A stretch of 64,000 nucleotides of DNA from Moelleriella libera RCEF 2490 (taxonomy: Eukaryota; Ascomycota; Sordariomycetes; Hypocreales; Clavicipitaceae): assembly GCA_001636675.1 (NCBI GenBank), contig AZGY01000013.1:536632-600631 (forward strand), given 5' to 3'. Numbering within the stretch: the stretch's first letter is position 1; each line of letters opens with the position of its first letter. The notes under the pieces are model-generated. The model was not told where the DNA came from, made no database searches, and was given only the letters and a program-made list of their open reading frames with translations. Of this stretch, positions 1 through 12,189 are shown piece by piece. The translations under genes were made by a program, and so were the position numbers.

Positions 1-2562
1 GGGCCGCCAACTGTTTCTTCTGTCAGAGGAGGCTGATGTCAGCCACCACTGCCTCTGATTCGCCAAAGGGCAGACGGATAGATTCTTTGACACGGCGATG
101 CGTGCGATCTAACTCCGTCCCACCGACGCACGTTGCAATATACACTTTAATCAACGACCTGGCACTACGGTAACCATGTGGTGGTGAACGGTTTTGAGTT
201 TAATTGCTTTGCTCATGCCACCACCCACCGAAGAACAATTCAGCAGACGTTCGATTTTCTTGGCGTGTATCCACTTGGGTGAGTTCAGGGCATCCACTGT
301 ACATGCTTTGATATCTCGGCTGGATGGGGGAAACCATGTTTGCGCAATTGTTCGATAGTATCCCGCTCTTATTGAATCTAGTATTTCCATTGCGGATAGC
401 GGGTGAAGGGAGGCACGCAAACGCGCGTAGGGGATATGCATGCAAGCACTATAGCATGGATTCGGCGCACCAGGGGGACGGGGTCTGGCACACTTTGAGT
501 CTTGAGTTGTTGGGATCTAGCCGTCATGTGAGGCACGGAGCGCTGCAAAGTCGCGGCTAGGGGGCTCTATTGGCTGGTCTCAGGAATAAGGGCCCCCTGC
601 CGGCAGCCACGGCGCCTACACAGCTTCCTACGGACCAATGGGCTTCGACACCGTTCCTACCCCTCATTTTTTTTTCTCAGCAGTCGACTGGTCGGTCCTT
701 CCTTCCCTGCTTCCTCTCACTCATGTCCTCCACCATGAGTGAGAGGCTGAGTTCGCCACGCCGGATCCAGATCAACTTGGCCCCCCCGCAGGAAGACCTG
801 TCGCGTAGTCGGCTGCTGACGGGGGCCTCTAGGCCCATCTATCGCGGGCATTCCGGTGTCCATGTCCAGTCGGTCTGTGTAATGCACCTATTTTCTTACC
901 GCCTCACGGGCCTCCATGATCCATTGCATGCAGCTAAAGCGCACAGAGAATTGAAGGCGACCAGGCGGCTGCTAAGAGGCCATGCTTGGCATCATGCCAG
1001 AGTAGGTATTTGAGAGAACTTACATCGATATGTGGTCAAGGGACGTGCGCTGGTCCGCACAAGGTGCAATTCTCTTTCCGCTTCGGCAGAAACTTCCTGC
1101 TCCGAAACGGATCCCAGTGGCAGCGTGCAAGCATCAGCGTCACCTCCGTCGCTTCTGAAAGCGGCGACACCCCGAATGCTTCAGTCTGCCATGACAGGGC
1201 CCCGCCCGTCAGAAGAAAACAAATTTCTTTCCAAACATCCCATCTCGCCCTCGGCTGAGCACCCCAGCTTGCTGATCACATCACATTGTGACCGATAATA
1301 TTTTGATGTCTCTGTGTAATTTGGAGACAAAGGTGGCATGTTGTCGCATCTAGACAAGAAGAAGCTCACTTTCCACGCGACAAGAAACAGGGTCTAGTAT
1401 GAGATTGAACTGGGATGCTGCGGCTGAATGCTAACAATAGCGTATGCTGAGAAAGGCCATCAAGCAGTGCTGGGCAGTGCATTTCTGCCCTCGATTCGTG
1501 AGCACCTATACTCTGGCACAGAACGACCCAATGCATCACGCATAATGCCACGAGGGTCGAACGAACGAACCCTGGTTTAACACAAGCGGGCCAGCACACA
1601 CGGCACAAAAATAAATCAGAGCACATTTGACTAGAAACCACTCATTGACAAAAGTCACCACAACTTTTGCTACGACCGCGGACCGCGAAGCTTAACAGAT
1701 ATTCCTGTTCCGCTGATTTTTCGCAGGAAGCAGATCGCAAAGCTTAGACTTGACAAAGAAAGGCGCATATGCTGTGATACGGTGTGGAGGCACGCGCTCA
1801 GAACGATTTGCTGATCAGATCATGCGATGAACAAGATGCGAGCGCGTACAATTACGTTTTCATGACTCTTCGGTGGGATGTTCGACAGATATTCCAAGAC
1901 AACGTCTCTAAGCCTTGTCTCGATCTCACTTACAGGTCCCTGGGATAGACCTCGGTCAAAACGTGGTGTCAGCATGGGGGCGCTTGTCAGAGAAGGGGGC
2001 ATTGACCCCAGGTTCATCCCAAAACTCGGGCAAGCAATGTGGCTTCGCTGGCTTGACCATGTCTATTCCGAGCCTGCTCATTGTTCGTACGCACGGCAAA
2101 ATCGGCTTGCCGTCAATGCCATGGCCCCCGAACCTCCATGCCGTGGACGCTGTCCCCTGTGCGAGACTTCAATCAATGCAGTTTCTCAATCGCTGTCGGT
2201 ACCAAAGGTTTTGCGCTGCTTCATGCTCACGGAGCTCGATTCGAAGCCACCTGTGCTTCATTTGATCTGCAACGATCATGGCGCTCTCTGGCAAACCCGT
2301 GTGACACAAGATACTTGAGAGGCGACAGCATTTCGTGTCGCGCTAGGCACAAATTTCGGCTATCCGCTGTCACTGGAGAAAGCCCCTCAATTAATGCTCA
2401 ATGTTTCCTCATGTTTGGCGTCTAAGACTACGAAACGCGCTTGCTCTTGCGCAGTGACCTCACATCTTTGTTTCCGTCGCCAATCGCCATTCGTCAACTC
2501 GTGACCTTCGCTCATCTCATGCAAACACCCACCGGGGAAAAACAAACTTCCACTGCGCTTTT
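1..2562. other. Intergenic stretch, no supported gene
   Basis: I read both strands and found no open frame with recognisable domains or a convincing exon chain. The longest open frames here (about 110-150 codons) have arginine/serine/proline-rich shadow-like composition and no splice-site support. The stretch ends at the stop codon of the copper chaperone gene on the minus strand, so its right edge should hold that gene's 3' UTR. An upstream gene cut by the window edge cannot be excluded. Confidence 0.5.
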
Positions 2563-3473
2563 CTACAACATGCCTTTACGGACTTCGTCTTTCCGTTCTT
2601 CCCAAAGCGTTTTGCCCGTGCAAGAGCAGACTGTCTTGTCATTATCCCATACACCTGCACTTCGAGCAATGACTCCAACCACGGTGTTTTCATCATTTGT
2701 CAAAGGCCCTGCTACTTCATCTTGTTTCGTAAGGATCATGGCATGGCCGATGACTTCCCAGATCTTGAAAGGATGATCCACAAAAGCACCGCCGCGGCCA
2801 TCCTCATCAACGTCTAGGCTCCCCAAGATGCCCAAGGGCATCGAACTGCCTCCAGACCAGACTGGCCCTGTAGACATGGCGCCATCTTTGAGATCACCAA
2901 ACTCCCGTATGGTGGCCTGATATCTACCAGGAGCAACCCCTCGAAGCGTTAAATCTACTAGGGTTCTCCCGGGATTCACTTGAACAAATCGTGCGAGCCC
3001 TCTCACCGAACGATCTGCGTCGTCAGATTCCTCAATCCCCCTGTCAGAGAAGGTCTCTAGAATGCTGACAGCAGCACCTGATTTAATCCCATGTTAGCAT
3101 GAGCAGACAAGCGTGTGGGTTCCGCTGAAGTCAGTTGTCGCGAGTTTGTCGCGGTTGTGACAGGGAGACTCATCCAGGGCTTGGCGATACATACTGTCAG
3201 TAGCGCCTGACCCTCGAAGGATGGCATCTCTTCCAGTTGCTTGTATAGCCTGTACAATCGCCGAAGGAGCCGCTTACATGAATTAGTTAGCCTTCTGGCA
3301 ACGGCACATGATAAGGACTCACCAACGCCTTCTACCGAGACGATCTGGTTCTGCAGGTCTCCTTGAACCTTGCTGATGCCGCCCAGCTGGTAGAGGGAGT
3401 CTGAAACAGCCTTGATACAATCGTTACAAGACAGCGGAACGGCGAAGGTGGTCTGTCGTGCGCCGTGTTTCAT
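2563..3473 (-). CDS. ccs1: Copper chaperone for superoxide dismutase (Ccs1)
   Basis: Metallochaperone that loads copper into Cu,Zn-superoxide dismutase (Sod1) and helps form its disulfide, in cytosol and mitochondrial intermembrane space (family knowledge). Three exons, read on the minus strand: 3473-3323, 3272-3195 and 3077-2563, with GT-AG introns of 50 and 117 nt, joining to 247 codons plus stop. The N-terminal heavy-metal-associated domain has the CxxC pair (Cys16, Cys19 in SCNDC). The central part is the SOD-like domain (GLARFVQVNPGRTLVDLTL region). The C-terminus carries the CxC motif (Cys227, Cys229 in VCSC) followed by GKTLWEERKDEVRKGML, the typical domain III ending. Length matches fungal Ccs1. 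The start is the first ATG in frame, just before the metal-binding domain. It shares a 666-bp divergent promoter region with the mitochondrial ribosomal gene at 4140. Confidence 0.95.
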
Positions 3474-4139
3474 CAGTGTCGAATTTTCGCCAAGCCAAGG
3501 AAAAAAAATTCAGGCAAATAGGAGACACACGATCTCATTGAGACGAAATCCAAGCGAGTTCACATGAACACTTGAAGCCGAGATCGTCGCATTGCGTACT
3601 TATCGCGACTTACCTGGAAAGAGTTGTCCACCGTCATCTTTGCCTGTCTGCAGAGCCCTAGGTCCTTAGTGAGTTAATAAGCCTGACTGCGTTGTGAAAG
3701 CAGCATGCAGAACCGCCAGAGAATCGAAGCAGGGCCTTCTAAAGAAACGTCGATAATTGCCGTAATGCCTTACCAGCGTGTTTGCCCAAAAACAAATCTC
3801 AAGATGAAAAGCACGACTGAGGCGCGCTGGCGCTTCGCGCTCAATTAAATCGTTTCTGCGCTCTGGCTTTGCTTGGAAATCCACTGTGATAGTACAGCGC
3901 TCATCGGTCCTCTTCATGCCTCTCCACCCACACGCGCCCAAAGCTAGGCTAGCTCCGTCCTTTGCCGCCCTCAACGGCGTGCATCTGCTGAGTCAGCTAC
4001 GATGCCCAAAATTCCTGGCCACGAAGCTTGAGCAGGTGTCTTGGAAAGTTGGCGGGCAGCTATCGCAGAATCAGTAGCTCGGCGCAATACAGCTCAAGCA
4101 ATGTGCGACTGGGCTTCTACGCAGACCTGAAGGATCATC
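3474..4139. promoter_or_regulatory. Divergent promoter region between ccs1 and the uL13m gene
   Basis: The two start codons face away from each other across this stretch, so it must hold both promoters and both 5' leaders. I see no conserved open frame here and no clear TATA box. The assignment follows from gene arrangement alone, not from a recognised site. Confidence 0.6.
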
Positions 4140-4744
4140 ATGTCCCAGACCTTAGGCTTGGTGAGTTGACAGCCTAACGCACCCTCAGAATTGGCTTCTC
4201 TAACCGGGAGCAACTTGCCTTCCAGTCTCGACTCGCCTACTCCCGAGTATGGCATCAGATTTCCGCCTCGAAGCCCCATCCTACCCTGACGACACAGCCA
4301 AACGTAACGCCTCCCCCATTAGGACGGCTAGCATCTCGCATCGCGGTTCTCCTCATGGGCAAACACAAGCCCACGTGGGATCCATCCACAGACTGCGGTG
4401 ACTATGTCGTCGTGACGAACTGCGCGGCGCTGCACACAACGGGAAAGAAAATGTGGCGGAAGACTTACTACAGACACAACACGCGGCCAGGAAGTTTAAA
4501 GGCGCTCACAATGGATGCCCTCATGGAAAAGCACGGTGGGAGCGAGGTTCTTCGAAAAGCTGTCAGTGGCATGCTGCCTAAAAACAGGCTACGAGATAAG
4601 CGACTAGCCCGATTGAAAGCATTCGAAGGGGATGCACACCCATACGAGGAGAACCTGGTACGATTTGGGGGTGTGGTCGTCGGTGGCGATGGATGGGAGA
4701 AGGCGGTGGAAAACATTAGGGAGTCGGACAAGAGGAGATTATGA
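4140..4744 (+). CDS. mrpl23: Mitochondrial large-subunit ribosomal protein uL13m (MRPL23 type)
   Basis: Component of the mitochondrial 54S large ribosomal subunit, equivalent to bacterial L13. Two exons: 4140-4160 (MSQTLGL) and 4226-4744, separated by a 65-nt GT-AG intron with a CTAAC branch site just before the acceptor, giving 179 codons plus stop. The second exon begins SRLAYSRVWHQ, then GRLASRIAVLLMGKHKP and the L13 signature DCGDYVVVTNC with the following TGKK, and ends with the MLPKNRLRD...RLKAFEGDAHPY block typical of the family. The tiny first exon is chosen because the family usually starts MSQTxGxTRLAYSRVWH and both splice sites fit. It is convergent with uricase. The 3' flank is strongly purine-rich (4742-4795). 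Confidence 0.95.
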
Positions 4745-5244
4745 GGAGAAAGAGAAGGGGGACTGAGGAGGAAAGGACCGAGAGAGATAATCTCGCCGGA
4801 CGTCTTGTACAGGAGGTGTTTGAGGATCTCAACGCCATGATTAGCCAGCTGCGGACTCAAGAGATTGCCGCGCATCCAACATGAGGGCCGAGATCACGGC
4901 GGCCAATGCCATATTTTGAAGGAATATTTGAAGCTTTGGGTCCGATCTTAATTCTATAACACGGTGCCCTTTTACTGAGACATACAACCGGTCCTTGATG
5001 TGGTCAATCTGTTGGGTCCCGCAGCTTTCCGTGCAAGGCTTCATCGCCGGTTGCAAATGAGCAGACTCTCTGGCCTTCGCTAAAATTGAGAGTGATGCCC
5101 AGGAGATCAGATTCAAAGATTTACTTCCAAACATTGATTCTGGACTGAGGCTTCGCCCGTTTGATCTTCTCGAATCCCCCCTCTCAGGTCTACGCCACAA
5201 TATCCCATTCGGTACACACACGTCTATCAGCTCAAACTTCCGTC
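4745..5244. other. Intergenic region between convergent uL13m and uricase genes
   Basis: This stretch should hold the 3' UTRs of both genes. It begins with a GA-rich tract. I checked the minus strand beyond the uricase stop for another exon that could add a peroxisomal targeting signal and did not find a convincing one. Confidence 0.5.
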
Positions 5245-6232
5245 TTAAGACCGAGAGACTTCGCATTTAATGAGGCCATTAGGGCCCGTCTGTGGAACGT
5301 AAACCTCAGCGTCTTTGCCGGTGTTGCTGATGCCGTTATGCCAGCTGAGATCTATTTTGGTTGAGGTATTGTCAGTCAACTGCGTGCTCCCTATCCTGTT
5401 TTTTAATGACTTGGAATTTGAAATACGAACCTAGTTCAAAATTGTGCTTGTTTGGTAGCGTGTACGAGACCTTTTCCGTCTCGGGCACAGCATCCAGAAT
5501 CTGTTCACTCATCTTGTACATGGTAGCCTGCACACTGGCACTGTCGTCTTCGGCAAAGAGCTTCAGAGTAATGTTGCGAGCTGATTCCCATGCTTTGTTG
5601 AACTTATTGTTCGCTGCCACAGGCTTTGCTGCCTCCTGGACAGCAGCCAAGTCAGAAAAGACTGCCCACGTCCAGCTTGCGTCAACGTCAGTGGCTAAGA
5701 TGCGATCCCACGTTTCCGGCAAGGTCGTATATTCGTCGCGCACGAAGCCGTGAAATGCAGAGCCGGTGGATTTGAGAACTGATAGGCCCCCGATGGAACT
5801 AGTGATGTGAATGCTATCGTGACGGCTGATGCGGGCTTCAACGTTGCGCGTCTCCCCAGCATCCTTGACAAAACTGTGCGGGTGCGGCTTCCCGTCAATG
5901 TTCATGCGCAGCCAGCGGTGCGTGACGATCTTGACGTTGGCCGCGTGAATATGGCTGTACTTTTGGATGAAGTGACTTCCGATGACGGAGGCAAAGAGCT
6001 CCGGCGGGTTTACAGGATGCTGCTTAGCCAAAATGAAAATGGTGTTCTTGATGGAGTCAGTGGCGACGACGACGCTGTTGTCGGCCCTGGTGTAGGATGT
6101 GTCAATATCGCCTTCAAGTAGACAGCAGACGGTCATTTCGGTGACGTTCTGAACACCGGTAGTGTGGTCACGGTCGACTTTGAGAACGCGGACATTGTCT
6201 TTTCCATAGCGGGCTGCGGACACGTGAGGCAT
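5245..6232 (-). CDS. uaZ: Urate oxidase (uricase), C-terminus lacks a canonical PTS1
   Basis: Oxidises urate to 5-hydroxyisourate with oxygen, the purine-degradation step before allantoin, normally in peroxisomes. Two exons on the minus strand: 6232-5431 and 5351-5245, with a 79-nt intron; the codon split across the junction gives Asp in FELDLSWHNG. The product is 302 residues, a normal family length. Visible family features are YGKDNVRV with Lys11, VVATDSIKN with Thr58, and KHNFE with His263, matching the catalytic Lys-Thr-His set. The start is the first ATG of the frame (MPHVSAARYGK). The odd feature is the end: the protein finishes KCEVSRS, whereas fungal uricases usually end in an SKL-like signal. 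A missed extra exon is possible but I could not find one. The promoter faces ste16. Confidence 0.93.
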
Positions 6233-7875
6233 GACGAGGATCTTTCTGCATGTGCTGTGTGCTTTGACGGCGTGCTTTCGGACAGTCTTGCAGGTGATCA
6301 GTGGTTGGAGAGGCAGCTTAGATATCACGGCCTACCTTAGATAGATGGTGGGGTTTGAGCGAGGAGGGGTGGGAGTGAGGCAGGCGCACACGGGCGTGCG
6401 TGAAGGGAGGGAGAATGGCACAGTAGAATAGGATGCTGGGATTCAGTGCAGGCGCAGGTTGGGCTCACGCTTTATATGTAATCTCCTGGAACCTAGGAGA
6501 GGTAAAGTGACTCAGGCCTCGGCCAGCCAGAACACGCAAGTGAATAAAGAGACGGAGCCCTCAACTAATGATAAAGCTGGATGCCGGTCAGTCATGGCCG
6601 AGTAGTGGGGAGCTGGCACCGGAGCCCGCCGAACCCCAGTGACGCCAGACCCCGTTTGATCCAGGTCGGCAGCGCCAATAAGGAGGGGAAATTTCGAATA
6701 TCAAAATCGGGAGTCGATGACAATGCGATTTGTGGTCAGGACTCTTTTCCCCCTCAATGGGTCAGCGCAGAATGAATGGAGGAAAATGTACCATCCCACA
6801 GTGTCAAAATTTACAGCTTAATGTCCACAGCCCGACAGAGAGCTATGAAGTCGTAAGCTTGCCTCGGCTTGGTCTGCGAGAGCCGACTCAAGCGAGGCCA
6901 AGCTGACAATCAGGGTGGAACGCCTGTGTGTCCCCGGAAGCACGATGTGGTCCCCGGTCGACACGGAGCAAGGCGCGTTGATTAGGTGACACGGTCTGCA
7001 TGCGTCCGTAGGGGTTGACGCAGGTTCAAGTCCATCGTGGAAGCTTGTATGGGGAAGTTGGGACGACGGCAACAGCAGAGCATCTGTGGTTCAAGCATTC
7101 TCACTCAGCTGCATCGCAGCTCATGCCAATCCCGTACACTCGCGTATGCTCATTGAGCCGAATTGATTACGATGCACTTCTTATCACAGCAAATACCCGA
7201 GCGCACTCGACTTGAGTTACTGCGTGTCTACCAGAGCACGTACGGTAGAGTGCGATCGATATCGCGCAAATAAACAAACCCGTAGAGCTGGCAACTGCCC
7301 ATACCTCGTACTTAGCGCCACCTCCATAATTTCCAACCACATCTTCCATTCGATCGCTAGCTGAAGCACCACCACCAACGGGACTCAAGGGTGCGTGTCT
7401 GCCATTACGCATCTTCGCTTACAGCCATGAAGGTTCCTGTTCGTCTTCCCATACGCTGAATGCTGACGCTTTGGTCTCTGCAGTCTTCGCTAATCTGTGC
7501 AGTCAATTTCATGACGACTCCGCGCCATCCCGAGATCACCTCCTCCTGAGCCTCTTCTGCTTTCAAAACTGTCCGCCATCTTGTCGAGTTCACTTCTGTA
7601 GTACCTCCTGACACTCCTTCTCGCCTCAAATAGTCGATGTTTCTCGCTTTGGCTCGCTTTACCGCAGTCCAACATCCACTTCGATGCGTCGGATACCATA
7701 CACCATTAGCTTGAATCGGTCTCCTCTTCATCGCCCCTGGTCATCAGACATCACTCCTGTTCCAAGGAAGCATTCGAATGCTCTACCACCAACATAGGGC
7801 GCGGCCCAACTTGGCAGCAAGGCCTCTTGTCACCCGTCTGGTGTCTTCTCGGTCCCTTGTTTGATTAGGTCCACA
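6233..7875. promoter_or_regulatory. Divergent intergenic region between uricase and ste16
   Basis: About 1.6 kb separating two outward-facing genes. It must contain the promoter of uricase on the left and of the Ste16/Rictor gene on the right. I found no open frame with recognisable content. A GGTTCAAGTCC string near 7021 resembles a tRNA B box, but no cloverleaf can be built around it. Confidence 0.5.
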
Positions 7876-10800
7876 ATGCCAGCTCAGTCATCGTCCCAAC
7901 ACAATACACACCATCCATACAATCAAGCCGTGTCTCAGGCCGTTCCCGGACGAACCAGTATAGATCGCGATGGCACCGGTCTCCAGCCCCCCAACAGCAT
8001 GTCGGCTCGAAACCCATCGTCCTCGGGCATCTCTTTTGCCCCACGGGGCAGCAGCCTCAACCCAACCATTGGGCCGGGCAGCTTCAGCTCCGACCTTCGA
8101 AGCCAGATGATGTCCAGTCGAGCTGGGAGCAGGGTTGATGTGGGATCTGTCTACACGGGGAGCATCACGGACAAGGGAGATGAGGACAGTGCAGATACCG
8201 CAATACAGCAAACGCTTACCATCCTCAGAGACAAACTGAATCGAGAGATGAAGATCAAGGAGGGGAGTGAAAATATGCTTGAAGCGCTGAATATCAAGAA
8301 GGCGAAGCAGACAAAGGAGCAAAGACAAAGGGTCGAGGCCGAATTGAGTGCGAGCAACCTGAGGATTAAAGAGCTGCGGCAGAGGATATCGGACACTCAG
8401 CGGGCAAGAGGTGCTCCCCCGACTACTCCCACTAGGACTCGAGCTCAGGAGTCGATGCTGAACGTGAACGGCTTCCGATCCCCTCCTAGCCTCTCTCGTT
8501 CTGCTGCAGGATCGGAGATGGACGAGGTCGCCGAGAGCCCAACTTTTGCCCTCGCGGAACTGCTTCACGCCCTAGAAGTGGAAGGAATGAGTCCGGAATA
8601 CTACGTGAGCCGAGCGAATCAGCTCGTTGATCTTTTCAAGCGCCACCCTGCTCTGAAATATGATCTCGTCTGGGCGATTTTTGGGTTGCGAATGCAGATG
8701 ATGCTTCTTAGTGAGAGCCGCGAGGTCGTAGCCGCTGGCTATCGTGTAGCCCGATATGCCATTTCAGATTCGCCTTCGCTCAGAAAGATCCGCAGTTTCA
8801 ATACTGACTTCCTAGTCATCAGGTAAGGCCCGCCCTCCCCGTTCTTTCCATCAAGAATGCAACGCGATACTCTCCAGTGTCTAATTGAGCGTCAGGTCTT
8901 TAAACAATTTCCGCAAGGCAGACGTAGAGAGAGAGCAGGCCCTCAAATTCGTGCGCGCATTTTTGGACGTTAAAGACGGAATCCGAGAAGTCTCCAGGGC
9001 AATTGTCCGAACGATTGTGGCGGTAGCGGAGCAAGGGGAAGATCGACGCCCGGGGATCCAGCCCGCTGATCAAAGTATGGATCGATTACGACCGATCTGC
9101 ATCGAGACTCTGGCGGAAATATTGGTACGCGATCCACCGCTCCTGATAGCCTCAGGCGGCTTGGGCATACTCTCGGAAGCCTTGGCCGAGGGCACGTATA
9201 AGTCGCCCGAGAGTTTAACATCCGCTTTCCTCTTCCTCCTCGATGCGCCCCAAAGACGCAAATACATGCTTCCTGGGTATGGTCTAGACGGTGTCTTCAC
9301 GGCTTTCACAGATCAATTGGCAGGCGCAGAGAGTATCCTGAAACAAAACTCCCGAGCCATCTCGGTGGCTTTGCGCTCGTGGTCAGGTCTGATGACCCTG
9401 AGCATGTACGACTTCCGACCCATTCGCTCCCTCATCGCAAGTGTTGTTTTCCCCAATCAGTACATTCGTGAGACTGTCCTTGACCTGTTCTTTTCGCTCC
9501 TTCGCATAAAACCGCCCGCCTGGGCGACGTCTTTCTTGGCTGGGCGCCGCTTGACCACATACGGCCGGGTTGCCAATTTGAAATCCGCTGCAGGCAGGGG
9601 TCGGAGTGCAACACTAGTCCTCGAGGAGGACTCTGGTGAACAGAGCTTTGTGGACCACTATACAGCTCTGCTTCTGGCTGTCTTCATCAAGGCAGGGCTG
9701 CCGCAAAGCCTACTGCAGATGGCTCAGCACGAGGAGGATCAGATGCTCAAGCGCAAGTCGACCCTGCTCATAGGCGAAGTCTTGAAACTCGCCAGCCGTC
9801 TTCTGCCTCCCTCCTGGAGTGCTGAACTTCAACTTCTTCCAGAGTTGTTTTCGGCCGCGGCGGAATTTGGCAACGAGGACCGTTTCATTGCATCGGGAAT
9901 TGTATATCAGATCAGCAGTGTCAGCCGAACTCTTTACAGAAGTGCTCCGACAGAATCAATTGCCGGCGCTCTCCCGCCTGGCGACAGTGTGCGCAGTCTG
10001 GGGCGACTCGACGACCAGGCCAAGGCGGCTAACGCTGCAGCGTCTCTTGACGATGCTACGTTTCGGCAACTTCTGATCGATTCAGGTGTTCTCAACAGTT
10101 CCAACTACGCAAAATGGAACTGGGAAACTATTGTCAAGATCATTGACGGCCCTTTACAGATCGGGAAACGACTGGACGAGGCCGTCAAGGCATCGAAGTT
10201 TATGAAGCGGTTGATGAGCTTCTACAGGCCCTTCAAATATAAATTTGCTGAGGTTAGAACCACGAAAAATACGCAAAAATACGTAAAGGCAGGCTGTGCT
10301 CTGGTGCATTCACTGCTCCAGTCTGCTGAGGGAATCAAGTTCCTGGCGGACAGCAAGCTGTTGCGGCAGATAGCCGAGTGCTTGGCACAGTGTGATCCAG
10401 TGAGTATCAAAAGCCCATCGCATGCGTTGACTGTCAACGCACACTGTTACCGAATGACCAGTGCTGATTTGAGCCATAGACTAGCGGTCTCACAGCGCAG
10501 TATCCCATGTTCTCTAGAGATCGGCTAACCGATACCCTTTGTGGTGGGTATTTTCCGATGCTCGGCGTTTTGAGCAGCGATCCGAAGGGCCTGCTCCTTT
10601 TAGAGAGGTGGAGGATGTTCAACATGATGTATCATATACTTGATTTCAAGCAGCGACCAGACCTCATCAAGCTCTTGCTCTCCAATTTCGACTACAGTCT
10701 CCAGGGACACCCTCGCATTCTCCTCTCGAAGGCACTCACGGCCGGTATCAAGGACATTAGGATTCATGCCACCAACACGCTGCGAAAATGCACCATGGGC

Positions 10801-12189
10801 CCGGTAGCAGCCATCAATGGCGAAAATGACATCAGTGACTCGAAGTGGGCAATTCGTCTGCTTGTCACGCAGCTCTATGACCCTGAGATTGAAGTCTGTT
10901 CGACAGCCATAAAAATCTTGGAGATTGCCTGCAACAAGAAAATGTATCTCGAATACATCGTCGAATGTCGGCCCGCTCTCGATCACTTGGGTGAGATTGG
11001 AGCGCCGCTCTTACTCCGCTTCCTCTCGACTTCGATCGGATATCATTATCTAGATGGCTTGGATTACATCAGTAACGAAATGGACGATTGGTTCCTGGGG
11101 CGGAACGACTCTTATGTTGCCGTCATTGAGGCCAGCCTTGCGCGCGCATTCTTGTTAGATCCGGATGAGAGCAGTCATCGCATGAGCATTTTCGACGAAG
11201 TCACTGCCGAGAACGACTTCCACGATAGTCAGATTCCGCCACATTTCTACCGTGAACTGACCAGAACTCGGGAAGGATGCAAGCTCTTGAAGGACAAGGG
11301 CCATTTCGAGGACTTTGTCTCCACAATCCGGGAGCACGGCATGCAAACAGATGACGCAGAGTTCATAACCAAGGTCAAGGGATGTCTCTGGGCCGTGGGG
11401 AACGTGGGTTCCATGGAGCTGGGCGCGCCTTTCCTCGAAGCAACCGACGTGGTTGAACAAATCGTCCGAATCGCCGAAGCGCATGAGGTGATGAGTTTGC
11501 GAGGCACCGCTTTCTTTGTGCTAGGCCTCATCTCAAGGTCATTCCATGGCTTAGAGATTCTCTCCGAGCATGGTTGGGATGCCAATACGACTTCATTGGG
11601 CACCTCTCTTGGTCTTTGCATCCCAAATGATCTCTCCAAACTCTTCTCGGTAGCTCCCTGGGATCACGTCAATGTTGCGTCGATCGCGATTCCAAAAACG
11701 CAGCGGACCATTCAAGAACAGCCACCAGCACGGCAAGCCCGGCCCCCTCTGGAAATCTCCGAATTACCGCAGCCGCTGAGTGAAGACGACATCAATGAGC
11801 GCATTCTAGAATTGATCGTCGATTTGGGCAATATGGTATTATACAAGAGGACATTAATGGAGCTGCAAAAGCTGAAGCAGCGGAAACCGAATGCTTTCAG
11901 AAGCACAGACTTTTTCAAGAAGGTCATGGGCCTCATGGAATGGAATCACTACAGACTCGGAATAAGGAGGCTTGTTATCGACCTTTTTGAGAAGAATGTT
12001 ATGCGGCAGATTGTTTTTGGAGATGATGACGACAAGGAGAGCAGCGACGCCAGCGACGCAGAAGCCGAAGGAAAAGGCAGTGGAGGAGGGAGTTCCAGCG
12101 ATGATCGAACCGAGAGACAGAGGAGCATAAGCGAGCCAGCAGACATGCCTTCTGATCTCATCCCGGCGCCGCTCAGAGTGCGAAGGTGA
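7876..12189 (+). CDS. ste16: TORC2 subunit Ste16/Rictor (Pianissimo, AVO3 family)
   Basis: Scaffold subunit of TOR complex 2, which controls AGC kinases, actin polarity and membrane stress responses at the plasma membrane (family knowledge). Three exons: 7876-8822, 8896-10399 and 10480-12189, with introns of 73 and 80 nt, joining to 1386 codons plus stop. An HR1-like coiled coil covers about residues 108-178 (ILRDKLNREMKIKEG...). The long middle is the armadillo-like Rictor N-terminal region. The third exon holds the strongly conserved block YPMFSRDRLTDTLCGGYF followed by LSSDPKGLLLLERW. The C-terminus is acidic and serine-rich and contains RQRSIS, which resembles an AGC-kinase site (inference). 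The acceptor at 10479 is preferred because it yields TSGLTAQYPMF, as in relatives. The first ATG of the frame is used. This is the largest protein in the window. Confidence 0.93.

Noticed and set aside
6960..7060. tRNA gene suggested by a B-box-like GGTTCAAGTCC
   Set aside because: No matching T-stem, A box or acceptor stem can be formed around it.
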